Assembly: GCF_900005765.1 (NCBI RefSeq)
Contig: NC_041682.1
Location: 536,420-600,419 of the forward strand
DNA from: Plasmodium relictum
Taxonomy: Eukaryota > Apicomplexa > Aconoidasida > Haemosporida > Plasmodiidae
DNA length: 64,000 nt
Reading direction: 5' to 3'
Positions 13,368 through 24,716 of this stretch are shown here, piece by piece. A model generated the notes under the pieces. The model was not told the origin of the DNA and ran no database searches. It worked only from the letters and a program-made list of their open reading frames with translations. The translations under genes were made by a program, and so were the position numbers. Every line of letters begins with the position of its first letter. Position 1 is the first letter of the stretch.

Positions 13368-16262
13368 ATGGAAAAGTCTAAAATTACATATTATGTATTG
13401 TTTGTTTTTCTTATTAATTTAACAAAAAGAGGTAATAAATTTTTTCGATTAAATGTCTTGTTATTTTTTTTTTTTCGGAAAAAAAAATAGTATTTTTACT
13501 TATATGCGACAAAAAAAAAAATAAAATAATAAATTACTATACATAAATATATCTTCTTTTTTTTTTTTTTTTTCTTATTTTATATAGTAAAATCCAACTT
13601 AGTAATTACTTGTCATGGAAAAGAACACTGTAGAATATGCCATGTAATAATGAGGAATTGTTTTTTATCTGGTAGTCTTGATTTTTCAAAATGTATTTCT
13701 TGTGAAGAAAAATATTATGGTATCCATCCTTGTATACAACATCCAGGTATAATAAAGAAAAAAAAATTTATAATTTTAATTTTATCAATTGATATATAAG
13801 TATTTGTTTTTAAAATATTAAGATAGAATATTTTTTTAATCCTTTAATTTTGTTTGCTTTTTTTTTTTAAGAAAATTTTTTGATGTCTAGAAGGGAGATT
13901 AAAGCATTTATTGAACTACATGAAGAAGTAAAAAAATTATAAAAAAAATTTATTTATTAATGTTAAAAAATATATATGCATATATATATTTTTATTTAAT
14001 TAAAGTATATATTTATAAACATGAAATATGTTTTTGATTTCATATTAACTTAATTTTGTTTGCGTACTCATATTATTCTAATTTATTTTATAATATTTTT
14101 ATTTCTATTATATTGTTCTCTAAAGGATTATTTAACTGAAGAGAAAATGAGAGTTTTAATAAGCGAAATAATTGAAATTTCTCTTAATCGACTAAAAAAT
14201 GGATTAAATGATGACTATTTAAAAAACGAAGATTTAAAAAGAAAAATAAATAAATTGTGTCTATATTCAAATTTTCATGACAATTATGAGAATGCTAAAA
14301 GTCATAAACAGGCAAGTGTTGCTGAAGTAGAAGAACACATTCAAAATATAGTTAAAAAATTTATAAATGAAAAACGTAATATAGAACATATACAGGATGC
14401 TTTAAGTAATCCTGCTTTATGTTTAAAAGATCCAAGACAATGGATAAGAGATAGAACAGGATACAAAGATGTTGATATACCTTCTGCTGGCATTTTACCT
14501 GAAAAGAAACTTTTCAAGTCTTATGTGCTTAATTCTCTAAATAGTTCTTTATATAATTTAAAATCTAATTGTAATAGACAATTCTGTGATAGATTCTCTG
14601 ATACCAATGAATGCGAACATAACATTAGAGTTCTTAACCAAGGAAAATGGTAATAAAAAAAAAAATATATATTTATGTAAATTTAGTTATATGTATACAA
14701 TTAGTATAAATATACATGTACATATAAAATTTTGCTTGTTTTTAGTTGGAATTGCTGGGCTTTTGCTTCTTCAACTGTTATATCTGCTTATAGATGTAGA
14801 AAAGGGTTAGGGTTTGCTGAACCCTCAGTTAAATATGTAACATTATGCAAGAATAAATATAATGTTAGTGAGATAAATCCCTTTGGTCATTATAATGATG
14901 GCGTATGTAATGAAGGAGGACATTTAACTTTCTTTTTAGATACAGTGGAAAAATCAGGTATACTCCCAACTTCTCATGATGTTCCCTATAATGCACCATT
15001 AAAAAGTTCTGAATGCCCTAAATCTAATACTTCATGGAACAATATATGGGATAAAGTGAAATTATTAGACAAAATATACAATGGATATATGTATCATGGT
15101 TTTTTGAAAATTTCCTTTGGAGATTATGTAAAACAAAAAAAAACAAAAGAATTAATAAATATAATAAAAGATTATGTAATAGATCAGGGTGCTTTATTTG
15201 TATCAATGGAGGTTAATAATAAATTAAGTTTTGATCACGACGGAGAACAAGTAACGATGAGTTGTGAATATAATGACAGTCCTGATCATGCTTTGGTTCT
15301 GATAGGATTTGGTGATTATATAATGCCATCAGGAAAAAAAAGTTCTTACTGGTTATTAAGAAATAGTTGGGGATCACATTGGGGAGATAAAGGAAATTTT
15401 AAGTTAGATATGTATGGTCCAGGTAATTGTAATGGAAATGTTTTATTTAATGCATTTCCTTTACTTTTAGAAATGAAAGGTAGTAAAATAAATGTACCAT
15501 TACCTAAAGATACAGCTTCAACAGATGTTAGAATTAGATATGATCCTAATAGATTTTCTACAAATAGAAGAAATAATATAGCACCTCATAATATAGATAT
15601 TAATAAAAATAAATTGTTTCCAAACAAATTTAACAAATTCGATCCTTTTGTCAAACCTCAACATAATGATTATTATGATCCTATTTATCCATACATAAAT
15701 CCAAGAGATAGTAAATACGAACCCAAAAATGATTCTTATGATGACAATAACAATTATGTAAATCCTGATATTTTTGACAGAAATGAATCAGGAATTATAC
15801 ACAATCGTGATTATAAAAATCTTCGAAGAATTTTTAAATCACATCTAATTGCCCAAATTGGCGATATTATATATAAAAGATCTATTTATTCGAAAAGTAA
15901 ACGCATAAAAAAAAAAATAAGACTTTATAAAAAATAACTTAGAACTATAATTTCTTTTTTTCATTTTTGTCTATATATACCTTGATATTTATATATATAT
16001 ATATATATAGATATATATATATTCATTTTGAATATATTTTGATATACTCATATTTATAATTTTTTTTTTTTTTATTTTAGGAAAAGAAGAATTTAAAGAA
16101 CCATATTCATGTTTAAGGACTTTTTCAATGGATGCATCGTCAGATTCTATATGTCGTAATAATTGTGAACGGTATATAAATGAATGCAAATATAGTTCAT
16201 CAATTGGAGGATGCCTAATGAAATATTCTCCAAATTATAAATGTATTTATTGTGGTATGTAA
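13368..16262 (+). CDS. SERA: Second SERA papain-family cysteine protease (SERA8/ECP1-like by position)
   Basis: Six exons: 13368-13431, 13588-13746, 13872-13927, 14126-14649, 14746-15896 and 16081-16262. Phases agree throughout and sum to 711 residues. After a signal peptide (MEKSKITYYVLFVFLINLT) the protein goes almost directly into the Cys-rich block (RNCFLSGSLDFSKC), so the long disordered region and central domain of its neighbour are missing. The protease core has QGKCWNCWAF (catalytic Cys about 271), PDHALVLIGFG (His about 449) and RNSWG (Asn about 474). The exon 4/5 junction falls in the Cys codon three residues before the catalytic Cys. A Tyr/Asn/Pro-rich stretch (about residues 515-650) precedes the conserved C-terminal Cys block in exon 6. 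Lying next to IscA, it matches by synteny PfSERA8/PbECP1, known for sporozoite egress from oocysts. That role is inferred. Confidence 0.88.
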
Positions 16263-17856
16263 TAGGATTTATTTTTTGTTTTTTGTTTTTTTTTTTTTTT
16301 TATGATGAAAAAAAAAAAAAAAAATAAGTATATAATATAATGATATATCATTTCAAAAGAAATGATAATATTTGTTTAAAGTATATCATTATTAAAATGG
16401 GATAGTAGGATTATTTCATTTTTGGATTAATAAATTTGGAATAAAACAGTGCAAAATATTATTTTTGCAGTATTGTATAAATATTATCTCAATTTTTTAT
16501 TTTATTTGTTATATTTACAATTTTACTATTTTTTTTTTTTTTTTGTTAGATTATATTTTTATTTAATACATATAAATTTATATAAATATTTATATAGGTT
16601 TATTCTTTTATATGTCTTTTTTTATTTTTTCAAGTAACATAATAAGTAATCTATAAATATTTTATTTATTATTCTATTTATATTCTTTTTTTAATTTTCA
16701 TTATTTCACATGCTAATGAGAAGAGCTTCAGAATATTATTAAAAAAAATACTTTATAGAATTATTCTATTGAGATATATATATATATTTTTTTTTAATAC
16801 CAATGAAGATAATTATATTTTTTGCTTTTATTATATTAATCATTTTTAAATATTCTTTAATAATTTTTTTTTTTTAATAAGTAATATCATTTAATTTATA
16901 CAATATATATGTATATATATATAAATATGAAGTTTTTTTTTTTTCAAATTAAAAAAAATTTAATCTTATCTATAATTTATTTTTCATTTGTTTTTTTCTG
17001 TTTCCATTTTTTGAATTTTTTTTTATTTAAAAAAAAAAAAAAAAAGATTCATTTTAGTATAAAATAAATGTCTTTATTTCTTTTTATGTTTTTAAAAATT
17101 TTGAATTTTATTAAAATTTTTAGTAACATAATATTTTGAAGAACATTTCATTATTCTAAAACTAATTTAATAATTTATATAAATAAAAATTTTGTAATAA
17201 AATATATAATATAAAATATATCTATTAAAACGTTGTATATATATGTTTTCTAAAATAAAATGTTTAATAATATATTATACTAAAAAAAAAATTTGTGTTT
17301 TTTATTATGTAGATATATATAAAATTTAAACTTAGCTTTATTTATAAAAAAAAAAAAGAAAAAAAAAAAAAAGTGTATAATACTGGATTAAAAAATAAAT
17401 AAAAAATGAAATTTTTAATTATTTTATTTTTATTTTATTTATTTATTTATTTTTTTTTTTTTTGTCTAGAAAAATTGTAATTAATTTAATCTTAAGAAAT
17501 TAAAATTTTATAAAATCTCTAAGAATTTTCTTCATTTGGTAATTTTTTATAAAAAGTTTGCATTATATTTTCTTTAATATTTTTATATATTAAAAATTGC
17601 AAATAATTATTCAATACTTTTTACAAAAAATTAAATAGCATAATGTGATTAGGATTTTTTTTTTTTTTTTTTTGTAATTAATAAAAATTTTAAACATTTT
17701 ATTCAGAACAAAAACATTAATTTTCTTTTATTACCCAAAATAAATTTTTTTTTTAGTTTTTTTTTTCATGGAGTTGTAATTCTTTTGTTTGTTTTTCTTT
17801 TATTCATTTTTTTTTTTTTTATGTTACCTTTTAAAAAAAGAAAATTAATTTTGCTT

Positions 17857-17888
<32 letters not shown>

Positions 17889-18018
17889 GTATGAATAATT
17901 TTAAAAAATAGGTAACATTTTAAGATATTAAAAAAAAAAAATATAATAAATTATTCTCATATAAGTTAATTATGATTTAATTTATTGTGATTGTATCTAT
18001 ACAAGGAATGTTTTAAAA
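16263..18018. other. Intergenic region, SERA-2 to IscA
   Basis: About 1.75 kb with many long A and T runs. It contains the SERA-2 3' UTR and the IscA promoter. Several short open frames here are low-complexity Phe/Tyr/Ile runs and are not credible genes. Confidence 0.5.
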
Positions 18019-18513
18019 ATGTTCAGTTTTTTAAATAGAAAGTATAAATTATATAATTCGATAAACATTTTGAAAAATAAGGTCTATTTTTTTTCAGTTG
18101 AGTCAGAAAATAAAAGAAATAATTTTAAAGAAATAATAATAGAATCAGAAAAAGAAAAAAATATAAAAGACAAAATTTTACATTTAAGTAATGATGCAAT
18201 AAATAAAATGAATGAAATAAATTTAAAATATAAAAATTCGAAAGCATTAAAAGTAAATGTTGAAGCTGGTGGGTGTTCAGGTTTTAAATATTCTTTTTCA
18301 TTAATTGATAAAAATAAAATAAAAGAAAAAGATGTAGTTGTTTATGATAAGGAATGTGTTGTATTAATAGATAAAGAAGCAGTTGGAATTTTAAGAAATA
18401 GCAAAATACATTATACTAATAATCTTATTTCAAAAAAATTTATTATTGAAAATATTCAAAATATTTCATCAAAATGCTCTTGTGGAAATTCATTTGATAT
18501 TAATTTATATTAA
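18019..18513 (+). CDS. A-type iron-sulfur assembly protein (IscA-like)
   Basis: Single exon of 164 residues. Residues about 1-50 are basic and hydroxylated without acidic runs, typical of a mitochondrial presequence. The A-type carrier domain (about 55-164) has the three invariant cysteines: VEAGGCSGF (Cys86) and KCSCGNSF (Cys153 and Cys155). A-type proteins bind and hand over Fe-S clusters, mainly [4Fe-4S], in the mitochondrial ISC pathway. There is no GTPase or NifU domain, so it is a plain carrier. Whether it is IscA1 or IscA2 cannot be settled by eye. It sits between SERA-2 and the convergent RING gene, as recalled for P. falciparum chromosome 2. Confidence 0.9.
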   Translation: MFSFLNRKYKLYNSINILKNKVYFFSVESENKRNNFKEIIIESEKEKNIKDKILHLSNDAINKMNEINLKYKNSKALKVNVEAGGCSGFKYSFSLIDKNKIKEKDVVVYDKECVVLIDKEAVGILRNSKIHYTNNLISKKFIIENIQNISSKCSCGNSFDINLY

Positions 18514-19652
18514 TTATAAATGAATATATAATAGTAAAATAAAATTATAATAAAACATGACAAAAATCTAATATTCTAAGAGATGATAAATAAAAGAAAA
18601 ATATTATATTTTTAAGTGAAATATATATATATATATATAAGAAAGTTATATTACCATGGAGATCCAATTTATTTCATAACATTTTTATTTCATTTGCTTT
18701 TTTTTTTAAATTATAATTTTTTTTATTTTTTAAAAGTTTGAAAACAGTGATCTTGAATTCATATGAGGAGTAACAATTATAAGATATAAGGACAAAAATA
18801 TTTTAAAAATGCAAAAAGTGTATAATATTGCAATATATATATACATTTTGAAGATTTTTTTGAATGATTATTTAGACATAGTAAGAATTTCTTTATATTA
18901 TGAAATATTTATTTATATAATCATAGTAATTAAATTTCTTTTGAAAATTTTTAAATTGTTTAATTCTTTTTATATATATTGAATTTTTTAATTAAAAGAA
19001 TACATGACCACATTATTATATTATTAATTTGAATTGATAATTTTTTTAGATATAAAATTTATATTTTCTTTAAATTTTTAAATATTAAAAAAAAAGATAA
19101 CTTTAATTAAGTAATTATTTGCACATCAAATATAGAATTTAAAAATTACTAATTTTATTTTTTTTTATTTCTTTTGAGAAGTTTGAAATTTTAGTTCATT
19201 ACAACATAAATAAAAAAATAACACAAATTAAAAATATATTTTTTTGAAGTACTATACTTCATTTAAAAGTTCTTTATGGTTGATGTTTTCTGTGAATTTA
19301 ATTAAAAAAATTACAAATAATATTATTAATTTGAAAAAAAAAATAAAACAAATTAATAATAATATAAAGTAAAATAGATATATAAAAAAAAATTAAATAA
19401 TAAAATCAAAATTAAAATTAAAATCATAGAACTGTCTTATTTCAAATAAAAATTACGATAAATGAACTAAAAAAGAGATATAAAAAAACAAAATTAAAAA
19501 TAGTTATAATTACAATTATAATTATAAAATAATGTTTTGCAATTTTTTTATTTTAATGTATCAACCTATCACTTTTGGTTTTTATTTTACAATAAAAACT
19601 TTTATCATTAGTTTTTGCTACTCACAATTATAAATATATTTAACTATGTACT

Positions 19653-19694
<42 letters not shown>

Positions 19695-19767
19695 TTTAAA
19701 TCGTGTTTTAGATACATAAAAAAAAAAAAAAAATTGGAATTTTTGAATATGAAAATTATATTGTTAT
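18514..19767. other. Convergent intergenic region with an AT microsatellite
   Basis: About 1.25 kb between converging IscA and RING genes. It holds both 3' UTRs. An (AT)n tract lies at about 19658-19691. No gene seen. Confidence 0.5.
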
Positions 19768-22220
19768 TTAATTTCTTTTTTTAAAAAAGAATATTTTATT
19801 TTTTTTTTTTTTATCATTAACGTTTATCTCACTTCGATTATGAATCTTATCTTTTAAGTTTTTTAAAAAATCATATATATTTAATTTAGAGTTTCTTTTT
19901 TTCGAATTCATGTGATTTATAAAAGTTAGATCTTTATTTTTAAACATTTTAAATATATTAAATTTTCTATTAAGCTTGAATTTATTTGTTTTTTCGCATT
20001 CGCTTGATTCATGTATTTTCTCTTCTTTTATACTATTATAATTTTGATTATGTTCTAATAAATTAAAGTTTTTTTTTTCTGAATTGTCATTCTTATTATT
20101 TATTACACAATTTTGAATCTCACATATGTTATTAAGCTCATATTTTTTATTTTTTATTTTATGTTCTTTATAAGAAAATATATTATTTTGTTTAATACTA
20201 TTGTTAATAGTCAGATACTTTTTTAAATAACATTTTTTAATATTAAATATTTTACTTTCTATTCCTGAATGCACATATTTATGTTTGGTATTATAGTATC
20301 TTTTTATGTTTATGAAAGAATATTCATTTTTACTTTTTAATAAATTGTTAAAACTTACATGAACTTGTTTTAGTAAATAAAGATTATTCTTAATTCTCTT
20401 TTCATATTCCTTATCCATAACATCCATTCTAAAAAAATTATTGCTCTTTGCAATGTCTTTAATTTCACTTAATAAAGTAATATTTGAATCAATATTTGAG
20501 ATATATGGAAAATTATCATTATTAATATAACTTGGGTTTGAAAAAGAAAAAATATTGGATGCATTACTATAATTAGAATTCTTTATATAATTGCAATACA
20601 TTTTATTATTATATACCGTATTAATATTATTGTTATAACTCATATATATATCATTATTGTAGTTATAAACGATAATATCATTGTCATTTTTTTCTTTTGT
20701 GTTATAAAAGTCATAAATTTCATTAGATTCATCAACATATACATTTTCAATAGAAAGTTTATCGTATTTTATGATTTTCTTGTTATATTCATTTTTTAAA
20801 TATTTTTTAATTTCTTTATTTTTTAAATTCTGATAATTTAAATGGCATAGTTCATTATTAGAGTCCTCTATATGATTGCTATTACTTTTATTAATTTTAT
20901 TTATATCCTTATTTTGATAGTTTTTTTTATTACCATTATTAGAATTATAAGAATCACTAGAATTTTCATATATATTGTTATTAAAAGAATGTTCAGTCTG
21001 ATTTTTATTTTCATTTATATCGTCTTCTTTATTTTTATTATCAATATTACAATTTAATGAATTACTATTTAAATTATCGTCATTTTTTTCGAAATCTTCT
21101 AATTCATATTTTATTTCTCGTCTACATACAGGGCAAAGAAAACTTTTATCATATTCAAATAATAAATATAAACAAGATATATGAAAACAATGACCACATG
21201 CAAGTTTTTTATAATTAATATGATAATTATAATCTCTACAAATAATACAAATGATATTGTTTAATTTTAGATATTTCTTATCTTCATTTTTAAAATAATT
21301 ATTAAATAATTTTTCATTAATGAAGCAGTTTTTTGTGGATTTATAATTATTTTTCAAGCAAACTAAGCAATTCTTTAATTTCAAAAGGAGAAACAAATCA
21401 ATAAAATTTAAAAATGATCCGTAAAAAAACCACATATAAATATATTCAAACATTTGTATTAAATTACTAATAATATTATTTAAACTTAATAAAAAATAGA
21501 AGTAAGTTGGCTTTTCGTAAAATATTTTTGAATTAAAATAATGATATGATGAAATTATAATTAAAAATATACAATTTATACAAATAATGATTGGTTCAAA
21601 TAATATTATTACTTTAACTGCACTTTTTAAATTATAAAAAAAACTAAAAATTATTCTTAAAATAAATACACACTCAATTAAGGTAAAAAATGAATAAGAC
21701 AATAACTTTATTCTTTTTTTATGTTCCATTTTAAAATTATTAAAAAGATAAATTCTTTCTTTAATAATTTTTATTCTAACTGATTCATAGATTAATGGAG
21801 TAAATATACATACCCAGCAAATTGCTTCCTTAATATTTAAAGTTGTAATTAAAAATATCAAAATTAATAAATTCATCTATATAATTAAAAAAAAAAATAA
21901 AAAATATAATAAAACTATATTAATTTATTATTTATTTATTATTATTATTTTATTTTATTTTTTCTAATTTTTTATATTTTAAATTATTAAAAAAATATAT
22001 TATATCAAACCATTTGATGGATTAACTCTTCTTTTGCTTTTTGGAGTTCTACTGCTAGAATATTTCCTGTAAATATTAAAAAAAATATTATATAGGGTAA
22101 TCAAAATAAATAATTGGAAAGAATTAAAAAATAAATAATAAAAAAAAAAAGAAAGAAAAAAAAAAACAAAAACAAAAAAAAAACAAAAACAAAAAAATAC
22201 TAAAAGATTAAATCTTAACC
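19768..22220 (-). CDS. Multi-span membrane RING-H2 E3 ubiquitin ligase (HRD1/gp78-like), 5' end unresolved
   Basis: The main exon 21876-19768 encodes 702 residues. Residues about 1-185 contain several hydrophobic segments, probably four to five membrane spans. A RING-H2 finger follows at about 209-252: CIIC-x12-CGHCFHISC ... CPVCR, the C3H2C3 pattern of ER-membrane ligases such as HRD1. The rest is a long Asn/Lys-rich tail. An upstream exon 22066-22011 (ILAVELQKAKEELIHQM) joins in frame across a 134-base intron, and another ends at about 22220 (KFFNYIFLG). I could not find its ATG, so the true start lies in this exon or further up. HRD1-type proteins ubiquitinate ER client proteins for degradation; substrates here are unknown. 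It is one of two adjacent minus-strand genes between IscA and MSP4. Confidence 0.75.
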
Positions 22221-24368
22221 TAAAAAAATGTAATTAAAAAACTTATTAATAAGCCTGATGATATAAAACTCGAAATTCCATATTAATAAAATGTTCCTAA
22301 ACGTATATATATATACAAAGGTAAATAAAATTATATGTCTATATATATGTAAAGGTAAATATATAAATAGGTATTTTTTACATAAAATAAATGTACAAAA
22401 TTATAAAAAGTCAATATATCAATTTATAAGAAAAAAAAAAATAATAATATACATAAATGGGTATGTATATTTTTATTACCATTTATTTTGAATATAATGA
22501 GAAAAGGATTTGAAATTTAAAAAAGACATATACAAAGATATAAAAGTAAGAAGAGTATATATAAAAAAATGAAAATAATTCATTTTATATCATAAATATA
22601 TATATATATATATATATATATGACTTCTTTTTCTTTTAATTTTCCCTTAAATATACAGATATTAAAACAGCATCACAATTTGAAGTGTTATTCAGTTTTA
22701 TTTTTTCTTTTTATTTTTTCCAAAAAATTTATATTCTTAAAAAGAAATATTTAGTTTAATATTTTTACTTAATTCGTCAAAAATTGAAAATATAAATTTT
22801 TTTTTTTCCTTTTTTTCATTTGTTTATTCCTATTATTCTTATATATAACTAAAAAGTTTATTATTGAAAGACTATATATTATCATAAAATTTTGTAATTT
22901 TTAAATAAAAATAAAATGATGTTCTCATATTAATATTATATCGTCCTTTACTAATTTTCTATTTTTTATATTAATCTTCAAAGAAGAAAAGCATGATATA
23001 AACAATAATTTTCAATTGAATATATTAAAAAATAAATTAATAAATAAAAAAAAAAACATATAAAAAATAAATAGTATAAAAAAAATTATTTATATATGAA
23101 ATTCTCAAAATTGAAAAAAATGGAATTACTTAAAAATACTAAAGTGTGTAATACAAAAAGAAAAATTGTGCCTACTGAAGAAATTTATAATGATCCAATT
23201 TAAAAAAAAAAAAGGAAAAAGAAAAAAATAAGCTATAAAAAATATAATTACGTTTAAGTTTTTCTTTCTTTTCTTTGTAATCATAATTTTATAATAAAAT
23301 TATTTTAAAAGAATTCTATTGTAATTAACATTATAACAAAAATAAAAAAAAAATTTTGTGAACATATTTAATGAATGAAAAAAAATACATCTATTTAATT
23401 CATTCTTTTTTAATTTGCCCCTTTTTTTTTTAAATTTTTTATTTTTCTTTAGAAAACAGTTAAATTTAACTTTTACTAATTTATTTTAATACATAAATTA
23501 TATTTTTAAGATGTTATATATGCATTATCTTTTTGTATTACAATTAAAATTTCACAAACATATATATATTTGGAGAAAATAAAGTATATTATTTGAAATT
23601 TTATTTTTTTGATTCTCCTTTTTTTTATTTAGTATCAAAAAAAAAGAAAAAATAATACGATTAAAATAATTTTCCTAATAATAAGGTTAGTATTTTTTTT
23701 TTTTATTACCAACAGTTACATTTTAAAAAAGTGTAAAATAAATAATAATGAAATTTTAATAAAATTAGCTCATGTATGTTTATATATGTATACTATTATT
23801 TTTTTCAATATATTCGTACTTATGAAATTTTTTTGTTTAATAAAAATTAGTAAATTAATATAAATATAAAACGTGTAATTCTATAATTTTTTATGGAATT
23901 TTTAATAAGAAACTAAAAAATATGGAGTTATATAAATAGATAAAATATATTATAGTATATTTTATTTAAAAATATTTAATCATATATATTTTTCTTTTTT
24001 CATTTAGCTTCAGGATAAAAAAAAATAATATTTTCAAATAAATGAATCAAAATAAAAAATAAGAAAAAATCAATAATACTCAATAATTCATTTTATTTTA
24101 AATATTTTTATGTAAAACTGATTTATAAAATATATATATATATATATATATATAGGTACAATCAGGTAAAGAAAAAGAAAACGGAAATGAAACTGATTTT
24201 TTTTATTTCATAAAAAAAAAAAAAAATTAGCATAAATAATTTTTGGGATTATTCATAATTTAATTACTAAAAAAAATTGTTTTATAAAAATAATGTAATT
24301 ATACATAAAACAACAATAAATTAGTGGAATAATAATAAAAAGAGATTTTTTTTTTTTTTTTTCTCTGT
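22221..24368. other. Intergenic region with one small candidate ORF
   Basis: About 2.1 kb between two minus-strand genes. It presumably holds the RING gene promoter and the 3' UTR of the large gene. AT microsatellites lie at about 22599-22621 and 24130-24154. A 35-codon + strand ORF at 23096-23203 is the only stretch that looks coding. Confidence 0.45.
23096..23203 (+). CDS. Small ORF, possible mini-gene or exon
   Basis: ATG to TAA, 35 codons, beginning MKFSKLKKMELLKNTK and ending EEIYNDPI. It uses a broad set of residues (Val, Cys, Pro, Thr, Glu, Asp) instead of the Lys/Ile/Asn/Tyr/Phe noise of nearby spacer. There is no recognised domain, signal peptide or obvious splice partner. It could be an exon of an unrecognised gene, a gene relic or chance. 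Confidence 0.2.
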   Translation: MKFSKLKKMELLKNTKVCNTKRKIVPTEEIYNDPI

Positions 24369-24685
24369 CTATAAGTTAACATGACTAATTTTTGTATTAA
24401 AATCATATATTTTCCTTTTAATTTTATCCATATCTATTAAAAATGAAAAAAAATAAAAACAATAATATATACATACATTTTAATTTATATGAAATATACT
24501 ATAAGTATAAAAAATTAAAATATGTACATTTATATATATTACCTTCATAAGCATAAGAAAAAATATTAGAAATAGAATCATTTGATTGTAGTGATAATTT
24601 ATCATCTGCATAAAAAAAAAAATTTTTATAAAAATGGAAAAACATTCATATAATACACATTTTATAAAAATAATTAGAAAAATTT

Positions 24686-24716
<31 letters not shown>

